A DNA stretch of 64,000 bases from Taxillus chinensis (taxonomy: Eukaryota; Streptophyta; Magnoliopsida; Santalales; Loranthaceae): assembly GCA_023512835.1 (NCBI GenBank), contig CM042087.1, forward strand, positions 46,420,249 to 46,484,248, written 5' to 3'. Below are positions 63,213-64,000 of this stretch, one piece after another (position 1 is the stretch's first letter; every line of letters starts with the position of its first letter). The translations under genes were made by a program, and so were the position numbers. Under the pieces are notes generated by a model. The model worked only from the letters and a program-made list of their open reading frames with translations, ran no database searches and was not told the origin of the DNA.

Positions 63213-64000
63213 CTAAAAGATTTTCCTAAATTTGTGTTTACCCTATTTAGTCCCAACATATTTTAATTACTAATTAATAAATTATTCTCTAATGTTTCTC
63301 CAACTAATTTTGCCTATTTAACTAATTAATATTACAATTTCTCTATATATAAAAAAGAATCTAATATATAATTTAAAATTATATTTGTCCTACTACTTAA
63401 ATTTAAATTTCTAAAAATAATTTATTATACACAAATTCAACTAATTATATAAATATTTTTAATTATTTTCTAGCAATGAGTAATGTGTGGATGAATTTGA
63501 TATCAGAACAACGAATGATATTTTAAATATTAACTTATGTAAACTTAGGTTTTTAAAATTTACTACTGTTTCAACCAACAAATCATTAAACACCATTATA
63601 AGTCAAAATCTTATATTCAATTCAGTTTTTTTTTTTAGAAAAAATAACGTCAATCGTATAAAAACAAAAAAAATTACTAGTTTCAAAAAAAAAAACTTTG
63701 AAAAAAAAAACACACTTGTGGAGCCTTATCTTAACTTTTGTTTATATTTTCATACAAATAATTAGTTGGCTATTTTCATTCGTAGCAATCACATCTATAT
63801 TCTGAATAACAACAATAGAATTAGTGGAGAAGCACACTAAGTCAAAGCAAAACAATGTGGCCAAGAGAGACCAGATAGGGTCATTGATGGAGACAATAAA
63901 GATGGTTAGAAATTATAGTTGTTCCCCACCACACGGTTGAAATTGCTAACAAATAGTGCAGTGGCTATCTTAAAGCCAAATGAGAAGCTATATAATTTTA
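63213..64000. other. CNGC intron, no exon visible to window edge
   Basis: Upstream (minus strand) of exon 62734-62982 no further CNGC exon can be found, so the next one lies beyond 64000. AT-rich, with A runs at about 63665-63710. Confidence 0.55.

Noticed and set aside
1..64000. tRNA, rRNA, microRNA precursor or CRISPR array
   Set aside because: None seen by eye. TGGTATCA-type strings are retrotransposon primer sites rather than tRNA genes, and CRISPR is not expected in a plant genome.

Overview
This is nuclear DNA of a eudicot-type flowering plant. It is AT-rich, its genes are split by spliceosomal introns, and plant transposons are abundant (LTR retrotransposons, a TRIM, hAT elements, Tourist and Mutator-like MITEs, a LINE). 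I could not identify the species. All assignments come from reading translated exons and repeat structure; no database search was run.

Four real genes were assembled exon by exon. (1) 3855-6815 (+): a five-exon RING-H2 E3 ubiquitin ligase of the MBR/BIG BROTHER-like class, 363 aa. (2) 8330-15726 (-): a seven-exon membrane-anchored kelch-repeat protein, about 440 aa. (3) 22203-25531 (+): TIM14/PAM18, the J-protein of the mitochondrial import motor, 112 aa, whose start codon sits alone at the end of its exon. (4) 36833-62982 (-): the last eight exons (460 aa) of a CNGC19/20-like cyclic nucleotide-gated channel. Its 5' exons lie beyond the right edge, and its introns are swollen to as much as 11 kb.

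The window is organised by one tandem segmental duplication. The ancestral order was RING, kelch, TIM14, CNGC. A unit of about 22.8 kb, running from RING intron 2 (about 6077) to a CNGC intron (about 28875), was copied head to tail. The left end therefore keeps the complete RING gene and the right end keeps the CNGC gene with its full 3' half. The middle holds a CNGC 3' fragment (26561-27524) abutting a promoterless RING 3' fragment (29044-29614). Copy 2 has since decayed: its kelch genes lost most exons and took a 633-bp TRIM insertion, and its TIM14 is gone.

The CNGC introns form a transposon layer cake. They hold Copia fragments carrying a Tourist MITE, three non-autonomous hAT-type elements with perfect 8-bp target duplications, a three-level nested hAT block with a decayed transposase (49.6-54.5 kb), and a LINE interrupted by one of those hAT elements (57.6-60.3 kb).

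Points most worth a second look: the truncated RING copy has no coding difference from its parent although its flanks have diverged; the TRIM has its empty site preserved in the paralogue; and the hAT block is nested in its own family.
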